This document shows positions 1 through 8,710 of a DNA stretch of 48,044 nt, piece after piece. Under the pieces are notes generated by a model. It saw only the letters and a program-made list of their open reading frames with translations. It did not search any database and was not told the origin of the DNA. The position numbers and the translations under genes were made by a program. This DNA comes from Crocinitomicaceae bacterium. GTDB taxonomy: Bacteria > Bacteroidota > Bacteroidia > Flavobacteriales_D > Crocinitomicaceae. Positions within the stretch are counted from its first letter, which is position 1, and every line of letters starts with the position of its first letter. The stretch lies in contig JABURP010000097.1 in NCBI GenBank assembly GCA_014762645.1, forward strand, positions 1 to 48,044. Reading direction: 5' to 3'.

Positions 1-29
1 AAAAAAATTAAAAAAAGCCCCAAGTGATG

Positions 30-686
30 TCAATATAGTCCAACAATATCAATTATACCCCGATCAATGACAGCAGCAGCCCATTTTTTTATATGTGGTC
101 CATAATGCCCTGACAGCGAATTAATATTCAATTGTAATAAACAGCCTCTGTCTTTAAAATCTTCCAATACATCCCACTTTTCAATGTAGTACGGATATCT
201 TTCTATATGTGCCATAATGGGGTGATACCCTTCTGTCACCAGGCTAAATATAGTATCCTTGACACGGGGAGGTTCTTCTGCAAATGAAAGTTCAAACAGT
301 ACATGGTTGTCACCAAAGGTCAGAAGTTCATTCTTTTCAATTAATTCCCGAAAATATTCATCCAGATAATATTCAGCTGCAGCTTCTATTTCAATTTGAA
401 TCCCGGCTTCTTCTTTTGCTATTCTGACTTTTTCTAAACCGCCTAAAATTATTTCCGGATTATTCCGGTAAAAATCGCTCATGATATGCGGGGTCGTTAT
501 AACCTTTTTATAACCCAGTTCAGAGAATTTCCGCAACATATTGAGGGTGTCATCCATTGATTTAGATCCGTCATCTATTCCGGGAATTAAATGCGAATGC
601 AGATCCGTTTTTAAAATGGAAAGATCTACTGGTTCTAATCGTTTTTTTTTATTAAAGATATTTCCAAAGATTCCCATTTGCTTCAA
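30..686 (-). CDS. PHP-family polysaccharide tyrosine phosphatase (CpsB/YwqE-like), C-terminally truncated
   Basis: The protein resembles the CpsB/CapC/YwqE family, manganese-dependent phosphatases of the PHP fold that dephosphorylate the tyrosine kinase controlling capsule or exopolysaccharide export. Visible metal-site motifs are DLHSH at residues 28-32, the IPGIDDG loop, TPH at 65-67, the AEYY glutamate near 105 and HIER at 160-163. The family normally ends with a further GTDxHH motif and a helix, about 240-250 residues in all; this copy stops at 218 with DIVGLY. The codons immediately after the TGA read H-H-L-G in the same frame, so the final metal motif appears to be interrupted by the stop. 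A second ATG lies three codons in (677). It is divergent from the next gene. Family assignment is firm; activity of this copy is doubtful. Confidence 0.85.
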   Translation of the reverse strand: MKQMGIFGNIFNKKKRLEPVDLSILKTDLHSHLIPGIDDGSKSMDDTLNMLRKFSELGYKKVITTPHIMSDFYRNNPEIILGGLEKVRIAKEEAGIQIEIEAAAEYYLDEYFRELIEKNELLTFGDNHVLFELSFAEEPPRVKDTIFSLVTEGYHPIMAHIERYPYYIEKWDVLEDFKDRGCLLQLNINSLSGHYGPHIKKWAAAVIDRGIIDIVGLY

Positions 687-746
687 TTAATTATTGTTCG
701 CGGATTATTTAGTTTTACGTTGTTTGGATTATTGAAAAGGAATAGA

Positions 747-754
747 CAAAAGTA
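747..754 (-). promoter_or_regulatory. candidate -7 promoter element for the PHP phosphatase gene
   Basis: On the minus strand these bases read TACTTTTG, a perfect match to the Bacteroidota -7 consensus TAnnTTTG, about 60 bases upstream of the phosphatase start in the 114-base divergent gap. No convincing -33 TTTG partner is visible, so this is a weak call. Confidence 0.3.
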
Positions 755-800
755 ACATTTTTGACCGGACAGGTTTAAAATGCTTTGCTATTTTTAGGTT

Positions 801-1868
801 ATGAAAAGATTGATAGTTACCGCTTTATTCCTTCCAATCATTTGCTTTGCTCAAGTGGATGAGTTATCCCTATCAGAAGATAAAGCAAATAAATTAGCAC
901 AAGTTCCCTTGGAATGCATTGAGAAAGAATATCCAAATAAACTCAATCAAACCCTGGCGGATTCTACACACCTTCAGTCTCCAAAAGAGCTGCACCCCAT
1001 ATTTTATGGTTGTTTCGATTGGCATTCCTCAGTGCATGGACATTGGCTAATGGCCAGCGTGATGAATATGTTTCCAGATTCAGAAATAGAAAAGGAGATA
1101 ACGGCGGTATTTAATCAGCAATTTCAGGTGCCTAATGTGCAAATGGAACTGGCGTATTTTATGCCGAAAGTAAATAAATCATTTGAGCGCACGTACGGAT
1201 GGGCGTGGTACATAAAGCTAGTAGCTGAGCTTGAACAGTCTCCACTGAATGAAACACATAAATGGACTGATCACCTGCAATCCTTGACCAATCAGATTGT
1301 TGATTTGTACAAAGCCTTTTTACCCAAGTTGGTGTATCCCATACGAGTAGGAGAGCATACGAATACAGCATTTGGCTTGTCCCTGGCATTAGATTATTGC
1401 CGTGTCGTCGGGGATGTTGAATTCGAACAGCTAATTATCCAAAGAAGTAAAGATTTTTACCTGAATGATCAGGGGTGTCCATTGAGTTGGGAGCCCAGCG
1501 GATTTGATTTTATTTCACCTTGCTTACAGGAGGCTGAATTAATGAGTAAGATTTTGGATAAAAAAGAGTTTAAAAAGTGGATGCAGGATTTTATACCGGA
1601 AATCTTTGAAAAAGAATTTACACTTGAGCCCGGGAAAGTGATTGATCGTACGGATGGCAAGTTAGTTCACCTGGATGGTTTGAACTTTTGTAGGGCATGG
1701 TGTTTTTATGGCCTTGCTAATGCGTTGCCAAAACAGGCAGAAATGCTAAATACGCTTGGTGACGTTCATGTAAAAGCATCTATGGAACATGTAATTGGGT
1801 CGGACTATATGGGCAGTCATTGGTTGGCGAGTTTTATGTTGAAAGCATTACAGGCGAGAAATGAGTAA
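801..1868 (+). CDS. secreted DUF2891 family protein
   Basis: A 355-residue protein with an N-terminal signal peptide (hydrophobic stretch to about residue 16, then CFAQ). The remainder matches what I know of DUF2891: the HPIFYGCFDWHSSVHGHW block near residues 65-82, alternating helices suggestive of an alpha/alpha toroid, and a C-terminal segment with DGLNFCRAW and GSHWLASF. The biochemical function of DUF2891 is not established to my knowledge; the fold resembles glycoside-hydrolase-like toroids, but that is inference. It is predicted to be periplasmic. It is followed after 2 bases by the next gene, so the two are probably co-transcribed. Confidence 0.85.
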   Translation: MKRLIVTALFLPIICFAQVDELSLSEDKANKLAQVPLECIEKEYPNKLNQTLADSTHLQSPKELHPIFYGCFDWHSSVHGHWLMASVMNMFPDSEIEKEITAVFNQQFQVPNVQMELAYFMPKVNKSFERTYGWAWYIKLVAELEQSPLNETHKWTDHLQSLTNQIVDLYKAFLPKLVYPIRVGEHTNTAFGLSLALDYCRVVGDVEFEQLIIQRSKDFYLNDQGCPLSWEPSGFDFISPCLQEAELMSKILDKKEFKKWMQDFIPEIFEKEFTLEPGKVIDRTDGKLVHLDGLNFCRAWCFYGLANALPKQAEMLNTLGDVHVKASMEHVIGSDYMGSHWLASFMLKALQARNE

Positions 1869-1870
1869 AA

Positions 1871-2791
1871 ATGGAATTGGAAAAATTAAAAAATAGCTTT
1901 CCTGAAGTATCCTGGCAGGATGGTGCTGTTGAATTGACCAAAGGTGTGATCTTCAAAAAGAAAATCAATGTTCCAATAAGTGAATTTGACGCCATTTCTA
2001 TTGAAGACAGTTACCGCTCAGGTGGCGCCGACGGAGATTACACCGAAAGGGGCTATGAGCTGTGGCTGCATCATCCTGACAAGGAGAAAAGTGTACGGGT
2101 ACTGGGATATCATCAGGGAGAAATTCAGGTAGGCACCAATGATAGCTTAATTTATGTCAGGAGCAAAGCGGAAGAACTGGCCGTATTATTGAACTTGCCG
2201 ATTCAGTCCAGATCAGAATTTTCTTTGGTTGGAATTACAAATGCGTATGAAGTCAACACTCCCTACCATAAGAAAATTAACACCGCATTGCTGGCAGGGT
2301 ATCAATTAAAGAATCGATTTCATCCCAAAATTAAAGTTCGTCAAATGAGTGATCACGTCAAACTGTCCCGTGACACAAGAACTGCGGCAACATTATGGGG
2401 AGCTGCTTTCTGGGTGGTGGCAATTGTATTGTACATCATTTTAGGATGGGATTATATTATGCTCTCAGGTGTGCTCGCCTGGATGGGACTAATTGTTGCC
2501 GTGTTATCTGGATTTGTTGAGCAACTGGAAATATACGAGGACAAGTTTGTTTACTCCTCCAAAGGACGTTTAGGATTTGTGAAATCAGACAAGGAAATAC
2601 CTAAGTCAAGGCTTGAAATGATAGCTGTTATGGAAAACCCCGGATTGAACGGTCAGCGCGCACTCACTATGATATCAGATGATGAAGTGATTTATTTTGC
2701 TACAGGGTTTAAATCGGATGTTCTGAAAGATCTTCTGGTGTTTACAAGTTGGGCGGTATTGGACTGGGAGAGAGTGATGAATAAAGTCTGA
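1871..2791 (+). CDS. hypothetical protein with central two-helix membrane hairpin
   Basis: I do not recognise a family. The 306 residues divide into a soluble N-terminal part (about 1-170, charged, beta-rich looking), two adjacent hydrophobic segments (about 174-194 and 196-215) that would form a membrane hairpin, and a C-terminal part of about 85 residues beginning LEIYEDKFVY. The C-terminal pattern, a short beta-rich segment right after the membrane helices, is reminiscent of bacterial PH-like domains, but that is a guess. There is no signal peptide. It starts 2 bases after the DUF2891 stop, so it is likely translated from the same message. Confidence 0.7.
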   Translation: MELEKLKNSFPEVSWQDGAVELTKGVIFKKKINVPISEFDAISIEDSYRSGGADGDYTERGYELWLHHPDKEKSVRVLGYHQGEIQVGTNDSLIYVRSKAEELAVLLNLPIQSRSEFSLVGITNAYEVNTPYHKKINTALLAGYQLKNRFHPKIKVRQMSDHVKLSRDTRTAATLWGAAFWVVAIVLYIILGWDYIMLSGVLAWMGLIVAVLSGFVEQLEIYEDKFVYSSKGRLGFVKSDKEIPKSRLEMIAVMENPGLNGQRALTMISDDEVIYFATGFKSDVLKDLLVFTSWAVLDWERVMNKV

Positions 2792-2861
2792 CTCATCCTT
2801 CAACCATAATTTTTAGCCCAACATTTCGTTATGCATTTTAACATTACTTAATAACTCGTAT

Positions 2862-2974
2862 GTAACAAGGTTACCTTTTAGATTGTTCTACATTATAAAT
2901 AAAGCGAGAGATTTTTTTAACCCAAAACTTATGTTTGAGATCTCAGCTCCAATTTGATAATTAAACCTTGTTAC
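2862..2974 (+). repeat. 10-base inverted repeat spanning the leader of the LRR gene
   Basis: GTAACAAGGT at 2862-2871 and its exact reverse complement ACCTTGTTAC at 2965-2974 flank about 93 bases of leader; the downstream arm ends one base before the ATG at 2976. The upstream arm also sits in a small local hairpin (GTAAC-AAG-GTTAC). In RNA the long-range pairing would bury the ribosome landing site. It lies in the 184-base gap 2792-2975, which otherwise shows no gene or clear promoter. Confidence 0.4.
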
Positions 2975-2975
2975 T

Positions 2976-5555
2976 ATGAAACATATTGGTCTGTTACTTG
3001 GAATGGCACTTATAGCCATGAAAGCTTCTGCTATTAAAATCACCAGTTTATCTGAAATTAATGGAAATGAGTTGCTAATTACTGAGATTGATCTCAGCAA
3101 CCGGGGTATTGTTGAGTTCCCTGAAATAATCTTACAATGTAAAAATCTGGAAACTCTTTCATTGAGAAAGAACGGGTTTGTTGAGTTGCCGTTAGAATTA
3201 GGTAAACTGGAGCATTTAAAGAAACTTGATCTTTCAGAGAATCAAAACATCAGTCCCTTACAACTGAATGATCTGTTTGATAGCTGTGTCTTTGAACTTG
3301 ATGAACTATACCTGGAAGATTGTGCTTTGTTTTTTCTCCCGGAAGGAATTGCGAAGCAGGAAAGTATTGCTGTTTTAGATATTTCTGATAATTATATCCA
3401 AACCTTGCCATATGCCATGATGCACATGAATCGTCTGGAAAATGCAGATTTTTCAAACAATAAGTTAAGAGATATTTCATGGTTAAGTACCAAGTGGTGG
3501 GCGCTCAAAGAAATTGATGCATCCGGTAATGAAGATTTGGAGGCTGCAGGCTTGCTAATGAATTTAAGTTTCCAGGATAATATCGAAAAAATCACAGTAT
3601 CTAACCTGTCCGTAATCCCTCAGGAATTCAAATACTTCACAGGCAAAGAAATTGTATTTAAAAACTGTGTTATACCTGATCTTCCAAGGCATAAATACTC
3701 CTCCAAAATAGCTAGGATATCTTTTGAAAACTGTGTCTTTCCTAAACCAGAGAAAATTGTAGAACGAATTAACAGTTATGCTAAGCCGGGTAAACTTACC
3801 TTCAGAAATACCGAGCATCATCAACTTTTACCATTTTTAAATGCAAATGTTGATTCACTGGATTTACGAGATAATCAATTAACATTAATTGATCCGGTAA
3901 TTGAGATGGAAAAATTAAAGTGGTTGGATATCCGGTCCAACCCGGTATCCAACAAGAGCCTTGATTTTGTAAGTAACGAACGACCAGACATTACCTTGTT
4001 TGCATCAGAACCTATTCAGGAATCTGTTGGAATTTCTCCACCTTTTCCGGGACGCGAGCCTCAACCTGAGGTTGTGAAAATACAAGCTAAAAAACCACAA
4101 GTTGTTCCCATAGGTAAAACAATATTTAATATTCCTGAAAATGCATTTTTAACGCAAAGTGGGGAAGTGTATCAGGGACCTGTTGATATAGAATACACTG
4201 AATACAACACGCCTGAAGATATATTTCTATCGGGTATTTCTATGACAACGAATTTTGAAGGAGAACCCTATATGCTTTCTTCCGGTGGTATGTTCAGGTT
4301 TGAAGCGAAGGATCAAGATGGAAATGAATTACAGGCTAATCCATCTCAACCTATTCAGGCCAAAGTAATTTCTCAATCAAGCAGACCTAATATGCAAACC
4401 TGGCGGATGAATGATACTGGAGTATGGGTGGATTATGGGGAAGACAATATGGATGAAGTTTTCAAGCTTGATAAATCCAGATTGGATTCAATAATGAAGA
4501 TTGATTTTGGTAGTTTGATAGAGACAAACGTAGAATATGTGCACAATAGATACGTCCCTATAATTAAAAAAGGAGATCGGTTAAAAGATTTTGAAATTAG
4601 CTTTGAATTGCTCAATACCGACTGGAGAACAAATAAAAAAATAAGACTTACTTCTGAGAATGATATTGAGGTATTCACACGAGATTATCATTCAGAATTC
4701 CTCTGTCATACCAACCTTGTATATGATGGTGACAGCTCAGCATATTATCAGGAAAAACTTGAAGCAATGCACGATTATTGCTCTAAAACATACAGTAAAC
4801 TACGACTTAAACAGAGCAGGTACGAGTCATACACGAAACAAGGTCCAAACTTTATCACTGAGTTAAAACTTAGTCCTGATTACGAAAATGACAACTTCGA
4901 CCTTACCTTTAAGTTTAAAGATTCTGTGGTAAATATACCAGTGGTTTTCAAAACAAGATCAGATCATTATTCATCCAAACCAAAAGAAATAAGCAGTTAT
5001 TTTAACAGGTATCAATATAGTTTTAAAAAGTATGTCAAAGAAAAGCGTCGTAATTATTTCAAAATAGTTCCCTACATAAAAAAAGCGAAAAAGGCTATGC
5101 GTTTAAGAGCATTAAACGCAGAAAAAGCAAGACAACGCAATTTGTTTGATCAGAGAGGAAATAATAAACTTATGCTGAGCATTGGAAGTGTAGAAAGGTC
5201 CGTTTCCATGGATGGATTTGGACTATGGAATTGTGATGTACGATCCCGAATGGTAGCTCCAAGAAATATGGGAGATGAATTTTATAGTGTTGCCGGAGAA
5301 ATGATTGATGACAAAGTGGAGAAAGTGACCGTAATTGATAAGTCACAAAACGGAGTAGTGAACTTTGATGGCAAAGAGAAAAAGTTTTTTGACAAAAATT
5401 CGAAAAATGTGATTATTGTATTTTTTGCAAGTGTTGGGGTCGGTATATTCAAATCCTGGATTGATAATATAAGAGGGAATAAGCTGGAATTGAAATTATT
5501 AGACCCAACTTCTGCTGAAAAAGAAATAGAATCCTTAATCAAAGAAGATTCATGA
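2976..5555 (+). CDS. secreted leucine-rich-repeat protein with ZU5-like domain
   Basis: An 859-residue protein with a signal peptide (residues 1-19, ending KASA). LRR units with the LxxLxLxxN pattern occupy about 35-190 and recur near 290-325 (DSLDLRDNQL, KWLDIRSNP). At about 378-490 there is a beta-rich segment starting IFNIPENAFL with GPVDIEYTEY, resembling the IPxNAF/ZU5-like modules common in Bacteroidota surface proteins. The C-terminal third is unrecognised, contains a strongly basic stretch (about 680-730), and ends with a mildly hydrophobic segment (VIIVFFASVGVG). I see no T9SS sorting domain. It is probably exported and may present the LRR face for binding. Its stop overlaps the next start (ATGA), implying coupled translation. 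Confidence 0.8.
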   Translation: MKHIGLLLGMALIAMKASAIKITSLSEINGNELLITEIDLSNRGIVEFPEIILQCKNLETLSLRKNGFVELPLELGKLEHLKKLDLSENQNISPLQLNDLFDSCVFELDELYLEDCALFFLPEGIAKQESIAVLDISDNYIQTLPYAMMHMNRLENADFSNNKLRDISWLSTKWWALKEIDASGNEDLEAAGLLMNLSFQDNIEKITVSNLSVIPQEFKYFTGKEIVFKNCVIPDLPRHKYSSKIARISFENCVFPKPEKIVERINSYAKPGKLTFRNTEHHQLLPFLNANVDSLDLRDNQLTLIDPVIEMEKLKWLDIRSNPVSNKSLDFVSNERPDITLFASEPIQESVGISPPFPGREPQPEVVKIQAKKPQVVPIGKTIFNIPENAFLTQSGEVYQGPVDIEYTEYNTPEDIFLSGISMTTNFEGEPYMLSSGGMFRFEAKDQDGNELQANPSQPIQAKVISQSSRPNMQTWRMNDTGVWVDYGEDNMDEVFKLDKSRLDSIMKIDFGSLIETNVEYVHNRYVPIIKKGDRLKDFEISFELLNTDWRTNKKIRLTSENDIEVFTRDYHSEFLCHTNLVYDGDSSAYYQEKLEAMHDYCSKTYSKLRLKQSRYESYTKQGPNFITELKLSPDYENDNFDLTFKFKDSVVNIPVVFKTRSDHYSSKPKEISSYFNRYQYSFKKYVKEKRRNYFKIVPYIKKAKKAMRLRALNAEKARQRNLFDQRGNNKLMLSIGSVERSVSMDGFGLWNCDVRSRMVAPRNMGDEFYSVAGEMIDDKVEKVTVIDKSQNGVVNFDGKEKKFFDKNSKNVIIVFFASVGVGIFKSWIDNIRGNKLELKLLDPTSAEKEIESLIKEDS

Positions 5556-6337
5556 ACAAGTGGTGGCTCGGCATATTGATTTTAATGCTCGGTTTTTCAG
5601 GTCAAGCACAGAATCGCAAGTTTCTGATTCATCTTAATAAACAGGACCCGTTTAAATATGATGAAATAGCGGCCGGTGCAGAGAGGCTGGATCTGATAAA
5701 TCTCAACACACAGCAAGTTTGTGGTGTGGTGCTTAATGGGGTGAACAGCCAATTAAGCAAAAAACTCCGAGAACCATTGGTTCAGGACTCTCTGTTGAAT
5801 AAGATTTGTTATTCCGGAGTTCAAACCTATTCAACTTCGAGGTATACAAAACGAAAAACCTGGAAAAAGGAAGAAAAGAATATCAATTACGCTCTCAAGT
5901 TAAATCATTCCAGACACAAAATGTTTGCGGCGTACGCGTTTAAGGTTGATTTGTTGGATTTACCTGGAAGGGATAAATTTTATTGTGATAAAAGGAATTT
6001 TGATTCGGACCTACATCTTTACGCAGGGCACCGACCGAAGATCAGGAATCCTGAGCATGAGGACTATGTTGAACCTGTACCCTTGTTTGCCAAGACTGAG
6101 CAGCAAATGGTTGAAACACTACTTGAGCTACTTGAAAGTAATGGGTGCATGCGAAATATAATGTCAAGAAAATTTACCCGGATTGGGATGGCTGTGCGAA
6201 TGGAAGAGCGTTCACTGTACCGAACCAAAAGACCCTATATGTATGTTGTTATGATACTTTCCGGGAAGCAAAATTATCATACAAAAAAGAAAGATAAGTT
6301 GGAAAGGATGGTAGAGCTTGAAAAGACCTATGAATAG
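5552..6337 (+). CDS. hypothetical secreted protein coupled to the LRR protein
   Basis: A 261-residue protein with a clear signal peptide (MNKWWLGILILMLGFSGQAQ). I recognise no family. After a polar N-terminal half it contains three aromatic-rich stretches and ends in a lysine-rich tail. The ATG overlaps the LRR gene's stop in an ATGA arrangement, which suggests fixed stoichiometry or complex formation with that protein. Its last 10 bases overlap the 3' end of the convergent rmlB gene. It is likely periplasmic or surface-associated; no catalytic motif is evident. Confidence 0.7.
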   Translation: MNKWWLGILILMLGFSGQAQNRKFLIHLNKQDPFKYDEIAAGAERLDLINLNTQQVCGVVLNGVNSQLSKKLREPLVQDSLLNKICYSGVQTYSTSRYTKRKTWKKEEKNINYALKLNHSRHKMFAAYAFKVDLLDLPGRDKFYCDKRNFDSDLHLYAGHRPKIRNPEHEDYVEPVPLFAKTEQQMVETLLELLESNGCMRNIMSRKFTRIGMAVRMEERSLYRTKRPYMYVVMILSGKQNYHTKKKDKLERMVELEKTYE

Positions 6338-7368
6338 TGTTCCTTGTAGTATTTTTGGTAATCACCTGAGGTGACATCATTTATCCAGTCTTCGTTTTCA
6401 AGATACCAGTCAATGGTTTTATCAAGTCCTTCTTCGAATTCTAAGGAAGGAACCCATCCCAATTCATTTTTAATTTTTGTAGCATCAATGGCGTAGCGCA
6501 TGTCATGTCCTGCTCGATCTTTTACAAACGTGATGAGCTTTTCAGAAGTTCCTGGTTCTCTCCCAAGTTTTTCATCCATAATCCGGCACATTTCTTTTAC
6601 CAAATCTATATTGGTCCATTCATTCCAACCACCAATATTGTATGTTTCACCAATCCTTCCCTTATGAAAAATCACGTCAATAGCACGTGCATGATCCTCT
6701 ACCCAAAGCCAATCCCGAACATTTTTGCCTGTTCCATATACCGGCAGGGGTTTATTGTGCTTAATATTATTGATCATTAATGGAATTAGCTTCTCTGGAA
6801 ACTGGTGGGAACCGTAATTATTTGAGCAGTTTGAAATTTTGACCGGTAAATTATAGGTATGGTGATAGGCACGTACTAAATGGTCCGAGCTTGCTTTAGA
6901 AGCTGAGTATGGGCTCCTCGGATCATAAGCTGTGTCTTCCACAAAATAGCCTTCATCACCAAGTGAACCATAAACTTCATCCGTTGAGATATGATAGAAA
7001 ATGTGACCATCATTCGTCCAAGAACTTCGTGCCACCTCCAATAAATTAGCTGTACCCACAATATTGGTCACAATAAACTCCATAGGTCCGGAAATTGACC
7101 GGTCAACATGAGATTCTGCTGCGAGATGGATCACATCTGTAATGGTTTCCTTCTCAAACAGGTTTTTCAGGAAGTCCTTATCCTGAATATCTCCTTTTAC
7201 AAAAGAGTAATTTTTGGCATTTTCAACATCCTTAAGGTTTTCCAGATTTCCGGCATACGTCAGTTTATCTAGATTTATAATGTGATAATCTGGATATTTT
7301 TGAACAAATAAACGTACAACATGTGATCCTATAAATCCTGCGCCGCCTGTAATCAGTATTTTTTTCAT
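6328..7368 (-). CDS. rfbB: dTDP-glucose 4,6-dehydratase
   Basis: RmlB converts dTDP-glucose to dTDP-4-keto-6-deoxyglucose, the branch point for rhamnose and other deoxysugars. The 346 residues are the usual family length. The NAD-binding GGAGFIGSH motif is at 8-16, the catalytic TDE triad at 129-131, and YSASK (Tyr154, Lys158) is the short-chain dehydrogenase pair; HLAAESHVDRS is also family-typical. It is the last gene of the seven-gene minus-strand sugar operon, 40 bases after the preceding stop. No rmlA, rmlC or rmlD is present in the window, so the final sugar cannot be deduced here. Confidence 0.97.
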   Translation of the reverse strand: MKKILITGGAGFIGSHVVRLFVQKYPDYHIINLDKLTYAGNLENLKDVENAKNYSFVKGDIQDKDFLKNLFEKETITDVIHLAAESHVDRSISGPMEFIVTNIVGTANLLEVARSSWTNDGHIFYHISTDEVYGSLGDEGYFVEDTAYDPRSPYSASKASSDHLVRAYHHTYNLPVKISNCSNNYGSHQFPEKLIPLMINNIKHNKPLPVYGTGKNVRDWLWVEDHARAIDVIFHKGRIGETYNIGGWNEWTNIDLVKEMCRIMDEKLGREPGTSEKLITFVKDRAGHDMRYAIDATKIKNELGWVPSLEFEEGLDKTIDWYLENEDWINDVTSGDYQKYYKEHYS

Positions 7369-7408
7369 GTTGATAATTGCTTCTTTGTCTCAGGTTTACC
7401 GGGGAATT

Positions 7409-8710
7409 TTACAACGACCAATAATCCGTGTCCTTGATTTTGTCTTTGTATATACCTTTCAAGTCCACGATAATCCCTTTGTCATCCGCTAACATTTTTT
7501 TGAAATCATCTTCACTTAGTGATGAATATTCCTTGTGATTAACAACGACAATGATTGCATCATAATCATTTGTTGGCGCATCTTTGATTTCAAATCCGTA
7601 TTCTTCGTACACCTCTACAGAATCTGCGTGTGGGTCAATAACGTCAACTGTACATGCAAACGATTCCAATTCTTTTACAACGTCTACTACCTTTGAATTA
7701 CGGATGTCAGAAACATCTTCTTTAAAGGTAGCACCCATAACCAAAACCTTTGATTCCATAGGGTTTTTCCCATGACCAATCATTTTCTTAACGGTTTGTT
7801 TACCGACATAAAATCCCATGGAGTCGTTAACGTATCTACCTGAATTAATGATCTTAGCGTGATAACCTAATTGCTTGGCTTTATGGGTCAGGTAATACGG
7901 GTCTACGCCTATGCAGTGTCCACCGACTAACCCTGGGCGGAAATTAAGAAAGTTCCATTTTGTTCCCGCAGCATCCAGGACATCATAGGTATTAATTCCC
8001 AATCGGTTAAAAATGATGGACAACTCATTGATGAGCGCGATATTTACATCCCGTTGCGTATTTTCAATAATCTTTGCTGCTTCGGCTACTTTTATGGAGG
8101 GAGCTCTGTGAACACCTGCAGATACGACTAATTCGTATGTTTTAGCAATATTTTCTGCAGATTCAGGGTCACAACCTGAAGACACTTTTACAATTGAAGC
8201 TAGTGTATTCACTTTATCACCCGGATTAATCCGCTCAGGAGAATATCCTACTTTAAAATCTTCAATGTATTTCAGACCTGATTCAGCTTCCAAAACCGGA
8301 ATACAATCCTCTTCTGTACATCCTGGGTAAACAGTAGATTCGAATACTACATAATCACCTTTTTTCAAAACTTGCCCTACAGTGGAACTCGCAGAAAGTA
8401 ATGGAGTCAAATCAGGCGTTCTGTTACTATCAATAGGTGTTGGGACAGCTACGATAAAAAATGTAGCTTCCTTAAGGTCTTCTAGCTTGTGGGTGAATTG
8501 TATATCACAGTTCTCAAAGGCTTCTGGTTCAAGCTCATCACTTGGATCCACATGATTTTGCATCATTTCTACCCGCTTTGCATTAATGTCAAAGCCAATA
8601 ACGGGTAGCTTTCTAGCAAATTCAAGTGCTATTGGAAGGCCTACATAACCCAGACCAATAACGGCTAGTTTGGTTTCTTTGTCAACTAGTTTTTCGTAAA
8701 TGGTTTTCAT
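7409..8710 (-). CDS. nucleotide-sugar (UDP-N-acetylhexosamine) 6-dehydrogenase, WbpA/TviB-like
   Basis: A 433-residue UDP-glucose/GDP-mannose dehydrogenase-family enzyme that oxidises C6 of a UDP-N-acetylhexosamine with two NAD molecules. The Rossmann motif GLGYVGLP is at 19-26, the catalytic cysteine is Cys266 in GGHCIGVDPYYL, and VGYSPERINPGD (about 154-165) is typical of the WbpA/WbpO/TviB branch rather than Ugd. It overlaps the upstream oxidoreductase gene by 4 bases. With the neighbouring WbpB-, WbpD- and WbpE-like genes it predicts the first step from UDP-GlcNAc to UDP-GlcNAcA. Substrate (GlcNAc versus GalNAc) is inferred from context, not read from residues. Confidence 0.92.
   Translation of the reverse strand: MKTIYEKLVDKETKLAVIGLGYVGLPIALEFARKLPVIGFDINAKRVEMMQNHVDPSDELEPEAFENCDIQFTHKLEDLKEATFFIVAVPTPIDSNRTPDLTPLLSASSTVGQVLKKGDYVVFESTVYPGCTEEDCIPVLEAESGLKYIEDFKVGYSPERINPGDKVNTLASIVKVSSGCDPESAENIAKTYELVVSAGVHRAPSIKVAEAAKIIENTQRDVNIALINELSIIFNRLGINTYDVLDAAGTKWNFLNFRPGLVGGHCIGVDPYYLTHKAKQLGYHAKIINSGRYVNDSMGFYVGKQTVKKMIGHGKNPMESKVLVMGATFKEDVSDIRNSKVVDVVKELESFACTVDVIDPHADSVEVYEEYGFEIKDAPTNDYDAIIVVVNHKEYSSLSEDDFKKMLADDKGIIVDLKGIYKDKIKDTDYWSL

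Noticed and set aside
1-29. A/T-rich run after the phosphatase stop as a terminator
   Set aside because: On the minus strand the sequence ends in T runs, but no GC-rich hairpin precedes them, and the codons read in frame as the continuation of the PHP protein.
789-796. TATTTTTA as the -7 element of the DUF2891 gene
   Set aside because: It lies only 4 bases before the ATG, deviates from TAnnTTTG, and the nearest TTTG is 25 bases away, so it was not listed as a promoter.
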